Shown piece by piece: positions 1 to 5,613 of a stretch of DNA of 5,613 nucleotides. Under the pieces are notes generated by a model. It was not told the DNA's origin. It was given only the letters and a program-made list of their open reading frames with translations, and made no database searches. Each line of letters opens with the position of its first letter. The stretch's first letter is position 1. Origin of the DNA: PALSA-505 sp035308365 (GTDB taxonomy: Bacteria; Actinomycetota; Actinomycetes; Streptosporangiales; Streptosporangiaceae); contig DATGGU010000124.1 in the NCBI GenBank assembly GCA_035308365.1, positions 1-5,613 of the forward strand, read 5' to 3'. The position numbers were made by a program, and so were the translations under genes.

Positions 1-671
1 CTGCCGTGATCGCAGACATACCGGACCCGGCCGGTGAAGCCCGAAATGATCTCCTCCTGCATGACCGGGCGGCCGGCACGGCCCAGACGGCGGGACAGGA
101 TCTGCACCTCGCTGTGCCCGTCCAGGTCGCTCACCCAGACCGGCCCGGCTTCCCGCCATGCCACCTCGGGCGCGGTGGCCGGATCCAGGTACCGCCAGCG
201 TTCGGCCAGGCCCCGGGCCAGCGCCTCGGGTGCCAGCAGGGGAGCGGTGCGGTTGCGCCTGCGCGCGCAGGCTGGGGTGGCGAACCGTACCTGCCAGGCG
301 CGGGTACCTGGCCAGCGGCGGAGTTCCTGCCAGCTAGCTTTGGCCACGACCTGGGGCGGCGACTGTACCCGGTACATCCAGCTCCCCAGCCGGACCGCCG
401 CGCCGGGCGTTACGGCAGCGTGCAGGCGACCAGCGAGCGTGTCGTCCAGCAACCGCACCTGCAAAGCGATGCCCACGCCGTCCAGGCCGGGCCCAAGCGC
501 GCGCAGCGGGCCGCAGGCCCACTTCTTCACCGGGTCGCCATGACCAGACTGAGCGTCCAGACTCCGGCCATCGCGATCGTCCAGCCATCGCGACATGACC
601 GCATGCGGAGCGGTCAGCGGAATGGCCGCATCCGCTGGACCGGCCAGAATGACCTCCCACCGCGACGGCAT
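1..671 (-). CDS. cas6: Cas6-family CRISPR pre-crRNA endoribonuclease (RAMP), C-terminus cut by window edge
   Basis: Cas6 cuts the long CRISPR transcript within each repeat, leaving crRNAs with an 8-nt repeat-derived 5' tag. The open frame gives 223 residues from ATG at 671 and runs off the left edge; family members are about 230-260 aa, so roughly 20-40 residues are missing. It begins MPSRWEVIL. Residues 20-30 (TAPHAVMSRWL) carry a His that I take as the candidate catalytic base, and KKWACGPL near 49-56 resembles the family KPxSxSPL segment. Around 130-164 lies a TPAxxRRR...PLLAPEALARGLAERW segment, the usual start of the second RAMP fold. EEIISGFTGRVRYVCDHG ends the visible part and matches the Cas6 GFxGxVxY strand; the glycine-rich loop should follow. 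The only in-frame starts are ATG 671 and the adjacent GTG 674, because a TGA lies at 744-746. No strong ribosome binding site is seen. It is divergent from the array, and other cas genes are expected to the left. Family assignment is from motif recognition only. Confidence 0.87.
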   Translation of the reverse strand, partial: MPSRWEVILAGPADAAIPLTAPHAVMSRWLDDRDGRSLDAQSGHGDPVKKWACGPLRALGPGLDGVGIALQVRLLDDTLAGRLHAAVTPGAAVRLGSWMYRVQSPPQVVAKASWQELRRWPGTRAWQVRFATPACARRRNRTAPLLAPEALARGLAERWRYLDPATAPEVAWREAGPVWVSDLDGHSEVQILSRRLGRAGRPVMQEEIISGFTGRVRYVCDHG

Positions 672-1183
672 CACACCCCCAGCCCTCGTTCGGCCGGGAC
701 CGATCCACGGCCCGCCGTCGCCTGCTGGGCATAGATCACCAACTCATGCCCGGTCAGATTCACCAGGCGTTCTTGGGAAGAAGCTGCCGTCGCCGCTCCC
801 CCCGTACTGGTCAGCTCAGCCATCCCACCCCCAAGGCCCATACGTTGCCATCATGACCGCAATCTTCGGCCGCCACTACAACTTCCGTGCGGTAGCGCTT
901 CTTGTGCCCACCTCCGTGCTGCCGCCTTCTCACCCGGAAGACTCACCAGCCATAACCTCGTAACCTGGAAGATAGGCAGTCTGAGGCAGCGGATCGTAGT
1001 CCTGAGTGCTGTTCAAAGGGGTGGTTGGTGATCATGACGGAAGGCCGTCACCTGCGCAACCCCTGCGACCGGCCCAAACACCGCCAAGAGGCTAGTTATC
1101 TGCACAACAGTCCGGCCTGGCGAAGCACACCCGGGCAATCGGACACCATCACCGCTGGTCACAGCCCCGCCAGAAGGGGTAGG
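672..1183. other. Gene-free interval: cas6 upstream region plus probable CRISPR leader
   Basis: These 512 bases separate the divergent cas6 start from the first repeat. Short open frames here give Pro/Ser/Arg-rich or unbalanced peptides with no family resemblance, so I call no gene. By position it should contain the minus-strand cas6 promoter on its left side and the plus-strand CRISPR leader on its right side. I cannot identify a convincing -35/-10 pair for either. The only clear structure is a perfect inverted repeat at 1035-1050, listed separately. The leader assignment rests on repeat orientation and on the degenerate repeats lying at the other end of the array. Confidence 0.6.
1035..1050. 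repeat. Perfect inverted repeat in the probable CRISPR leader
   Basis: TGACGG-AAGG-CCGTCA is a 6-bp perfect stem with a 4-nt loop, about 135 bp before the first repeat. A second, mutually exclusive pairing is possible between GGTGA (1027-1031) and TCACC (1048-1052). No T-run follows, so an intrinsic terminator is not indicated. It could be an operator or a structured leader element; the function is unknown. Confidence 0.45.
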
Positions 1184-2387
1184 GTCCGAGACGAAGTCAC
1201 GCTGACAGGCGTATAGAAACCGGCGGCAACGGTCCCCGAATCGCGGTCGGACAGCATGATGGTCCGAAACGAAGTCACGCTGACAGGCGTATAGAAACAG
1301 GAACGGGAGGATGGTCAGGAGCGTTCTCCCCCCACCGTCCGAAACGAAGTCACGCCGACAGGCGTATAGAAACATCATGGGCCTGAAGGCTGCGTAGACC
1401 TCACCGGCCCGAAACGAAGTCACGCCGACAGGCGTATAGAAACCGCTGCATGGCGAAGCCGGTGTACTTGCCCTGAGTCCGAAACGAAGTCACGCCGACA
1501 GGCGTATAGAAACCCCACTTGGCATCGCGAAGCGTTGCTTTGGCTCCGGTCCGAAACGAAGTCACGCCGACAGACGTATAGAAACTTGTTGGCGGCGACT
1601 GCACAATGGTCGGCTTGTTGAGGTCGAGTCCGAAACGAAGTCACGCCGACAGGCGTATAGAAACCAGATCAGGCTGCCCGCTTGGGTCAGCTCTGGACGA
1701 GTTCGGGTCCGAAACGAAGTCACGCCGACAGACGTATAGAAACACCTCACTGTCTGTGATCGTGGAACCAGTATCGCCCGAAACGAAGTCACGCCGACAG
1801 GCGTATAGAAACTCCGCCTGGAGTTGTTCCACGGGCCTTTCATCTACTGGCCCGAAACGAAGTCACGCCGACAGGCGTATAGAAACCGCGGAAGATCCGC
1901 ATGCTCGTGGTGAAGTCGACGTCCGAAACGAAGTCACGCCGGCAGGCGTATAGAAACTCTTCGGGAGCTGCGTGACATCGACGTCGGTCAACGGGTCCGA
2001 AACGAAGTCATGCCGACAGGCGTATAGAAACGCCATTGCTACTGCCACTGCTACACAAAACGCGGTGTCCGAAACGAAGTCACGCCGACAGGCGTATAGA
2101 AATCGGAAAGTGTGGGTCGCTCCTTCTGGCAGCGGCGTCGTCCGAAAAGAAGTCACGCCGGCAGACGTATAGAAACTGCTTGCAGAAGACCTACCAGGTC
2201 TCCTGCCCGTCCGAAACGAAGTCACGCCGTCAGGCGTATAGAAACGTCGTACTCGGCCCCGATCCGCATGCCACCGCCAGGGTACGAAACGAAGTCACGC
2301 CGGCAGACGTATAGAAACCCTTCGGCAGCGGCTGTACATACGTACGCGTGGTTGTCCGAAAACGAGGTCACGCCGTCAGGCGTATAG
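1184..2387 (+). CRISPR. CRISPR array, 17 repeats (37 nt) and 16 spacers, type III-like
   Basis: The repeat starts GTCCGAAACG, has a central hairpin ACGCC-GACA-GGCGT (5 bp, 4-nt loop) and ends ATAGAAAC, the expected 8-nt crRNA 5' tag. Repeats start at 1184, 1262, 1337, 1407, 1477, 1549, 1628, 1707, 1776, 1850, 1921, 1995, 2067, 2140, 2209, 2282 and 2354. Spacer lengths in order are 41, 38, 33, 33, 35, 42, 42, 32, 37, 34, 37, 35, 36, 32, 36 and 35 nt. Variable spacer length and a GAAAC end are typical of type III arrays with Cas6. The tag direction implies plus-strand transcription with the leader at the left. Supporting this, repeats 1 and 2 share a private C-to-T change (ACGCT), as expected when the leader-proximal repeat is copied, while repeats 13-17 accumulate changes. 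The subtype cannot be told without the other cas genes. Confidence 0.97.
2354..2387 (+). repeat. Degenerate terminal CRISPR repeat
   Basis: The last repeat has an extra A in its first third, an A-to-G change (GAGGTC for GAAGTC), a GTCA loop, and loses the final AAAC, which is replaced by CCCGG. The stem ACGCC/GGCGT is intact, so Cas6 might still recognise it, but the tag is gone and no spacer follows. This marks the leader-distal end. The following 154 bases to 2541 contain no gene I can support, only a weak CCCC/GGGG hairpin at 2428-2441. Confidence 0.85.
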
Positions 2388-2528
2388 CCCGGATCCACCG
2401 ATGATCTTGATGGTCGTCGGGCGTCCGCCCCGGTAAAGGGGTCGGAGGTGGAGCTTGCAGTCGCTGGTCGTCAACGAGCGCACGAGCTGCCAGTGGTCAC
2501 GAGTTCCAAACTGCGGTCGCTACCGGCG

Positions 2529-2534
2529 TACCAT
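2529..2534 (+). promoter_or_regulatory. Candidate -10 box for a leaderless DUF6933-like mRNA
   Basis: TACCAT fits the actinobacterial TANNNT -10 pattern and is followed by exactly 7 nt and the GTG at 2542, which would place the transcription start at or next to the start codon. No good -35 is visible (the best is TTCCAA at 2504-2509, 19-bp spacing). It is weak alone, but the same geometry recurs at the next two genes. Confidence 0.35.
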
Positions 2535-2541
2535 CCGTTCG

Positions 2542-3099
2542 GTGATCCTGCGGTGTACGAAGAAGCTCCTGGCCGTGGTCGGCTCGGCGCTCGTGGAGCC
2601 TGCGCCCGCGCCGGATGATGAGGACTGGTATGCGAACCTGTTGTGGTTCGATCGCCGTAAGTGCCTGTTGCTGACCCATGTGGGCACGCTGTTTACGATC
2701 TTCGAGGCGAATCTGACGGCGGCCGGTCTTCGGTCAACAGGTCAGCTCGTCACCGGTCTCATTGACCGGGAGCTTCACCGTGAGGGGCTGCCGCCTGCCA
2801 CCTTCGGCGACCTTGAGCAGCAGGAGGTTCTGCTGGCCAAGACGGCGGATCGTAGCGTGCTTGGGTGCATGAACGATATGGCGTTCTTGTGCGAGCACAC
2901 CATCGGCCAGCAGGGTGGGCTTTCACACGCCGACCTCGCGGACCTTAACCGGTGGCTGCGGCGCAACATCAGCAGCGCCCGTGGTTACTGTCCACCGATC
3001 GAGCTGGCAGCGGCCAAGGCGGCTGGCGCCGGGCTTGGCTGGGCCCGTGCACGGGTGATCGCCCAACCGTGTCGCACCCCACCCGGCAAACGATCTTGA
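2542..3099 (+). CDS. DUF6933-like protein of unknown function
   Basis: A 185-aa protein from the GTG at 2542, beginning (M)ILRCTKKLLAVVG. I recognise the pattern of the uncharacterised DUF6933 family: an N-terminal RCTKKLL strand, then WYANLLWFDRRKCLLLTH and a TLFTIFEANL segment, followed by a helical half with LAKTADRSVLGCMNDMAFL and a C-terminal RRNISSARGYCPPIELA. An ATG at 2455 in the same frame would add 29 residues (rich in Arg and Cys, without family resemblance). I prefer the GTG because the family begins near the RCTKK motif and because a TANNNT box sits 7 nt upstream. No signal peptide or membrane helix is seen, so it is probably cytosolic. The last 12 or so residues (QPCRTPPGKRS end) look like an unstructured tail. 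It sits between the CRISPR array and the TIR-SAVED gene, with 188 bp before the latter. Whether it has a role in defence is unknown; the family is widespread and I know of no established activity. Confidence 0.78.
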   Translation: MILRCTKKLLAVVGSALVEPAPAPDDEDWYANLLWFDRRKCLLLTHVGTLFTIFEANLTAAGLRSTGQLVTGLIDRELHREGLPPATFGDLEQQEVLLAKTADRSVLGCMNDMAFLCEHTIGQQGGLSHADLADLNRWLRRNISSARGYCPPIELAAAKAAGAGLGWARARVIAQPCRTPPGKRS

Positions 3100-3275
3100 T
3101 CCGCCAGCACCCACCCAGCAGTCCAACCACACCAGACCCACACAGGCCAGTCTCCTGATCAGCCAATTCAGGTTGGAACGAGCCCGTCGGGGACCGATGA
3201 CTTCACGAAATGCCGGGCGGCCTGCCGGTTGCCGCAATCGGGCGCAAATGACGATGTCCGAGCGTGATGTGACCC

Positions 3276-3281
3276 TACAGT
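3276..3281 (+). promoter_or_regulatory. Candidate -10 box for a leaderless TIR-SAVED mRNA
   Basis: TACAGT matches TANNNT and lies 6 nt before the GTG at 3288. There is no Shine-Dalgarno-like sequence between them, so a leaderless transcript starting at or next to the GTG is the simplest reading. No clear -35 is present at 16-18 bp. The rest of the 3100-3287 gap holds a short inverted repeat, CCTGA (3154-3158) with TCAGG (3168-3172), and no gene. Confidence 0.42.
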
Positions 3282-3287
3282 TAGCGT

Positions 3288-4607
3288 GTGAGTGAATTAT
3301 CCGCGGTGCCGTCCGTGCCCGTCGCCTCGGTCCGGGCGCTGGCGCCGGTGTTTCTGAGCTACCGCACCTCCGATGGCAGTGATCTGGCCACCCGCCTGGC
3401 CTGGGCGCTGCGGGCCACTGGCGTGCCTGTCTGGCACGACATCACCGACCTGCCGCCTGGCGACACCACCCGCCGCCTGCAAGAAGCCCTCACCGCTGGA
3501 CTGTCCGGTGCCGTGCTGATTGTCACCCCGGACATCGCGAACTCGGCCGTGGTCCGTGATGTCGAATTGCCGGGCTTGCTCCGCCTGGAACGCGATACCG
3601 CGTTCACCTTTGCCATCGCCAGCACCATCCCCCGCCCCGCAGCAGGCAACGGCCCCACTCGGGACGGGCTGGACTACGCCGCACCCGATGCCCTCTTGGC
3701 CCAGCCAGCGGATACCTTGCAGCGGTTCAAGCAGTACCCCCTATTCGACCAGGCCGGAATCATGGCACTCGCCCGCGAGCTCGCCGCCCAGCGGATGACC
3801 GCCATCCGCACTCTCGGCCACGACGAGCTCCTGCTCGACATCCAGACCCGCCTGGACCCGCGCGGCACCCCGCCTGAACTCCCGCTGGCTGTCCGCCTGC
3901 CGCCGCCGGCACCCGGGCAGCGACTTCCACCTGCCGAGGCCTGGTCGCCGTTCGACGCCTTCCTCGCCGACCTGCCCGGGCTGCTGGCCATCGCCGGTGC
4001 CCGGCGGCTGCGCATCACCGGCAGCGCCCATCTCAGCGTCGCGTTCGCCCTCGGCGCCGCCGTTCCCACGACCAGCGGCTGGCCGGTGACCGTCCAAGAC
4101 CGGACGGGCGTGTGGGGCGAGCGCACCGGCCCACCCCAGAATCCGCAGGTGACGCTCGACCAAGAAACTGACTCACCTCGTGACGCCCCCAGCGGGGCGC
4201 CGGTCGCCATCTTCGTCGACCTCGCCCCAGAACCGCCGCCAGGCGACACCTTCGGTGCCCACCTTGACCAATGTCCCGGCCGCTACAGCTGTACCATGCG
4301 CCTGCGGTCGGCCCACCGCGGCCATATCCCCGCCGAGACCGCGGACACCCTGGTGGCCGACCTCGCCGGCCGTATCCGGACGTGCGCCGCACACGCTGCC
4401 ACCCACCGCGTCGAGCTGTTCTTGCGTGTCCCATTCCCCGTCGCGGTGCTGCTCGGCCGCCTGCTCAATACCCTGAAGATAACCCTGTACGAATGGGATG
4501 ACACCGGACCGGCTCCCCGCTATGTCGAGGTCGTGGCCGTGGCCTCCGGCCGCGGTGGTGGGCCGATTCTGGCGTCCGGTCCCGGTGCTGCCGGCAGGCA
4601 TCGGTAG
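3288..4607 (+). CDS. TIR-SAVED protein: predicted cyclic-oligonucleotide-activated NAD+ hydrolase effector
   Basis: A 439-aa soluble protein. Residues about 19-175 form a TIR domain: VFLSYRTSDGSDLATRLAWAL (21-41, first strand and helix), VPVWHD (46-51), LPPGDTTRRLQEAL (55-68), GAVLIVTPDIANSAVVRDVEL (74-94). Glu93 in this last motif aligns by eye with the catalytic Glu of NADase TIRs. Residues about 215-420 form a SAVED domain: LRITGSAHLSVAFALGAAVP (241-260), VAIFVDLAPEPP (306-317) and the hallmark VELFLRVPFPVAVLLGRLLN (375-394) followed by ITLYEWDDTGPAPRYV. SAVED domains bind cyclic oligonucleotides. The characterised CBASS TIR-SAVED of Microbacterium ketosireducens binds cyclic triadenylate, assembles into filaments and cleaves NAD+. 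From the context I infer that Cas10-made cyclic oligoadenylate is the activator here, since no CD-NTase gene is visible. The start is GTG 3288 (no upstream in-frame family sequence; probable leaderless mRNA). The last 20 residues are Gly/Ala-rich and probably disordered. Confidence 0.9.
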   Translation: MSELSAVPSVPVASVRALAPVFLSYRTSDGSDLATRLAWALRATGVPVWHDITDLPPGDTTRRLQEALTAGLSGAVLIVTPDIANSAVVRDVELPGLLRLERDTAFTFAIASTIPRPAAGNGPTRDGLDYAAPDALLAQPADTLQRFKQYPLFDQAGIMALARELAAQRMTAIRTLGHDELLLDIQTRLDPRGTPPELPLAVRLPPPAPGQRLPPAEAWSPFDAFLADLPGLLAIAGARRLRITGSAHLSVAFALGAAVPTTSGWPVTVQDRTGVWGERTGPPQNPQVTLDQETDSPRDAPSGAPVAIFVDLAPEPPPGDTFGAHLDQCPGRYSCTMRLRSAHRGHIPAETADTLVADLAGRIRTCAAHAATHRVELFLRVPFPVAVLLGRLLNTLKITLYEWDDTGPAPRYVEVVAVASGRGGGPILASGPGAAGRHR

Positions 4608-4790
4608 GCCGAGTGCGGGGCTCGATGCCCGGGGCAGGATGACAGGATTGGCAGCCGGTCTTCGACGTCGTCTCCGGCCCGATCATCCAAGAAGGGGCGG
4701 CCGGTGGAGGGATGGCGTCAGGCACCGTCCGGACGTCCGCAGTTGGCGCTACCGCTGGGACATCGCGGAGCCGCCAGTATCTCTGTAAAC

Positions 4791-4811
4791 GTTAATCTTC
4801 ATGGGTTTAAC
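4791..4811. repeat. AT-rich inverted repeat GTTAA/TTAAC upstream of the right-edge gene
   Basis: GTTAA (4791-4795) and TTAAC (4807-4811) form an inverted repeat with an 11-nt centre inside an unusually AT-rich patch (about 4785-4835) in otherwise GC-rich DNA. It touches the first CTGGAA unit. It may be an operator or an UP-like element. The preceding stretch from 4608 contains no supported gene; its open frames are Arg-rich and look like chance. Confidence 0.35.
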
Positions 4812-4836
4812 TGGAACTAGCTGGAAATTACTGGAA
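4811..4836 (+). promoter_or_regulatory. Three CTGGAA direct repeats at 10-bp period (candidate operator)
   Basis: CTGGAA occurs at 4811-4816, 4821-4826 and 4831-4836, spaced exactly 10 bp, so all three lie on the same face of the helix. They overlap and flank the predicted -35 of the right-edge gene, the position expected for a cooperatively bound repressor or activator. The cognate regulator is unknown; autoregulation by the downstream protein is possible. Confidence 0.55.
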
Positions 4837-4850
4837 GTCGTGGCTATAGT
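4822..4850 (+). promoter_or_regulatory. Promoter of the right-edge gene, leaderless type
   Basis: A -10 TATAGT (4845-4850) with a -35-like TGGAAA (4822-4827, 4 of 6 matches to TTGACA) at 17-bp spacing. The ATG follows the -10 by 7 nt, so transcription should start at or next to the start codon. This is the best promoter in the window and fixes the start of the following gene. Confidence 0.58.
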
Positions 4851-4857
4851 CTGTCGC

Positions 4858-5613
4858 ATGACCGGGCACGTCGAGGCGCTGGAGCAGCGGATCACCCAGT
4901 TGCGGGTGGCTGTGCGTGAGGCCGTCGTCGCTGGTGACCGGGTGCGTGCTCGTACCTTGCGGGAGGAACTGAGAAAGGCCGAGCTTGCCTGGGATGAGGC
5001 GCTTGCGCAGGTGACCGGCGGTGCGCCAGAGGTGCTTGCGCCCTCAGCTAGCAGTCGTCCAGGTCTGGCAGCCCCGCTGGCGGCAGCCGTCAGCCCCGGC
5101 GGCCGCCAGCAGGCACCCGGTGGCACCGGCCGCGATGCGACTGCCGGTCACGACCTGGCGATTGCCGGCGGGGCCAGCGGAAGGAACCGGACTCGGGGCC
5201 CGCTGCTGCCGTTGCGTGAGCAGGTGCACGAGGCGCTCAGCCTGCTCACCGTCCCGGCGGCGCCGAGGCTGATCGCCACCGTGCACGAGGCGTTCTTCGC
5301 CGGCTCGTTTCCGACGGCGCGGGTCACCAGCCTGCGCCGTGATGAGGAGCGCTCGTTCCGTACCGCGCCGTTCGCCCGGCCGTATTACATCTGCGCTGCG
5401 CTCACCGCGGATCTGCTGGCGCCGGTGCGTGGCTTGCTGGCCGTTTCTACCTGGCCGATGGAACGGCGGGTAATCGGATCTCTCAGCTCGCGCGTGGATT
5501 TCCTGACGGCTGCTATTCAGGTCGCCGAGGCCATCGGCCGCATCCCGGATCCATCCGCGGCGGCCAGCAGGCTGCTGTGGCGGTTCGCCGCGAGCATTCC
5601 CGGTGTTGCGGAC
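4858..5613 (+). CDS. Unrecognised protein: coiled coil, low-complexity linker, compact C-terminal domain; cut by right edge
   Basis: The frame is open from ATG 4858 to the window end (252 residues seen). Residues 2-60 are highly charged and helical, with heptad-like spacing (HVEALEQRITQLRVAVRE ... TLREELRKAELAWDEAL), suggesting a coiled coil or dimerisation helix. Residues about 60-112 are a Gly/Ala/Pro/Ser linker. From about 115 a folded domain begins: PLLPLREQVHEALSLL, VPAAPRLIATVHEAFF (132-147), VTSLRRDEERSF (156-167), RPYYICAALTADLLAPVRGLLAVSTWPMERRVIG (174-207), SSRVDFLTAAIQVAEAI. The helix-turn-helix-like spacing at 122-161 followed by the basic SLRRDEERS motif could be a winged-helix DNA-binding domain, but I cannot name a family. 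The segment reads like a conserved actinomycete hypothetical protein. The start is supported by a -10 box 7 nt upstream. It has its own promoter with a triple operator-like repeat and follows the TIR-SAVED gene by 250 bp, so co-transcription is not required. Confidence 0.75.
   Translation, partial: MTGHVEALEQRITQLRVAVREAVVAGDRVRARTLREELRKAELAWDEALAQVTGGAPEVLAPSASSRPGLAAPLAAAVSPGGRQQAPGGTGRDATAGHDLAIAGGASGRNRTRGPLLPLREQVHEALSLLTVPAAPRLIATVHEAFFAGSFPTARVTSLRRDEERSFRTAPFARPYYICAALTADLLAPVRGLLAVSTWPMERRVIGSLSSRVDFLTAAIQVAEAIGRIPDPSAAASRLLWRFAASIPGVAD

Noticed and set aside
6..734. A 242-aa plus-strand open frame, and overlapping frames at 34-543 and 595-963
   Set aside because: They are antisense to cas6 or in its upstream region; composition is Arg/Pro/His-rich with no family motifs, whereas the minus frame reads as a coherent Cas6.
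1894..2271. An 11-nt match (GATCCGCATGC) shared by spacer 10 (1894-1904) and spacer 15 (2261-2271)
   Set aside because: Flanks do not match, and an 11-mer in GC-rich coding-derived spacers can arise by chance; not evidence for a shared protospacer.
1013..2387. Several 60-136 aa open frames on both strands across the array, with repeated peptides such as FLYACRRDFVSD, FYTPVGVTSFR and ETKSRRQAYRN
   Set aside because: The periodic peptides are translations of the CRISPR repeat; they are not proteins.
1165..2441. Short CCCC...GGGG hairpins just before the array (1165-1179) and after it (2428-2441)
   Set aside because: Only 4-bp stems with different loops and no T-run; too common in GC-rich DNA to call boundary elements or terminators.
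2455..2541. N-terminal extension of the DUF6933-like protein from ATG 2455
   Set aside because: The added 29 residues do not resemble the family, and the GTG at 2542 has a -10 box at leaderless spacing.
3674..4249. A 191-aa minus-strand open frame and similar ones inside the TIR-SAVED gene
   Set aside because: Antisense shadows caused by high GC at third positions; Ser/Gly/Arg low-complexity translation.
4614..4636. Possible terminator after the TIR-SAVED gene (CGGG-G-C, TCGAT loop, GCCCG)
   Set aside because: Short stem with a bulge and no following T-tract.
4465..4788. Open frames on both strands around the end of the TIR-SAVED gene and the gap after it (plus 4498-4788, minus 4465-4725)
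   Set aside because: Arg-rich shadow translations; they overlap the conserved SAVED end and contain no recognisable motif. The SAVED domain is complete, so a frameshifted extension is not needed.

Overview
The window is high-GC DNA that looks like a filamentous actinomycete: GTG starts, Ala/Arg/Pro-rich proteins and leaderless-type promoters. It is the edge of a CRISPR-Cas defence locus. I see four genes, of which two run off the ends, and one 17-repeat CRISPR array.

Layout: (1) Positions 1-671, minus strand: a cas6-type crRNA-processing endoribonuclease whose C-terminal end lies beyond the left edge. (2) 672-1183: a 512-base gene-free stretch between the divergent cas6 gene and the array, probably holding the cas6 promoter and the CRISPR leader. 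(3) 1184-2387: a CRISPR array with 37-nt hairpin repeats ending in ATAGAAAC and 16 spacers of 32-42 nt, probably read on the plus strand away from cas6. The right-hand end is degenerate. (4) 2542-3099, plus: a small protein that I assign to the uncharacterised DUF6933 family. (5) 3288-4607, plus: a two-domain protein with an N-terminal TIR domain and a C-terminal SAVED domain, that is, a cyclic-oligonucleotide-gated NAD+-cleaving effector of the kind known from CBASS. (6) 4858 to the right edge, plus: an unrecognised protein with a coiled-coil N-terminus, a low-complexity linker and a compact C-terminal domain. Its promoter carries three CTGGAA units at exact 10-bp steps.

Working model (inference): variable spacer lengths, a GAAAC-ending repeat and a stand-alone cas6 fit a type III system, whose Cas10 would lie to the left of the window. 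On recognising a target RNA, Cas10 would make cyclic oligoadenylate. The TIR-SAVED protein would bind it through SAVED and deplete NAD+ through TIR, causing abortive infection. No CBASS-type CD-NTase is visible here, which makes a CRISPR-driven TIR-SAVED effector the most interesting hypothesis in the window. The roles of the DUF6933-like and right-edge genes are unknown. All three plus-strand genes start 6-7 nt after a TANNNT box, suggesting leaderless mRNAs and separate promoters rather than one operon.
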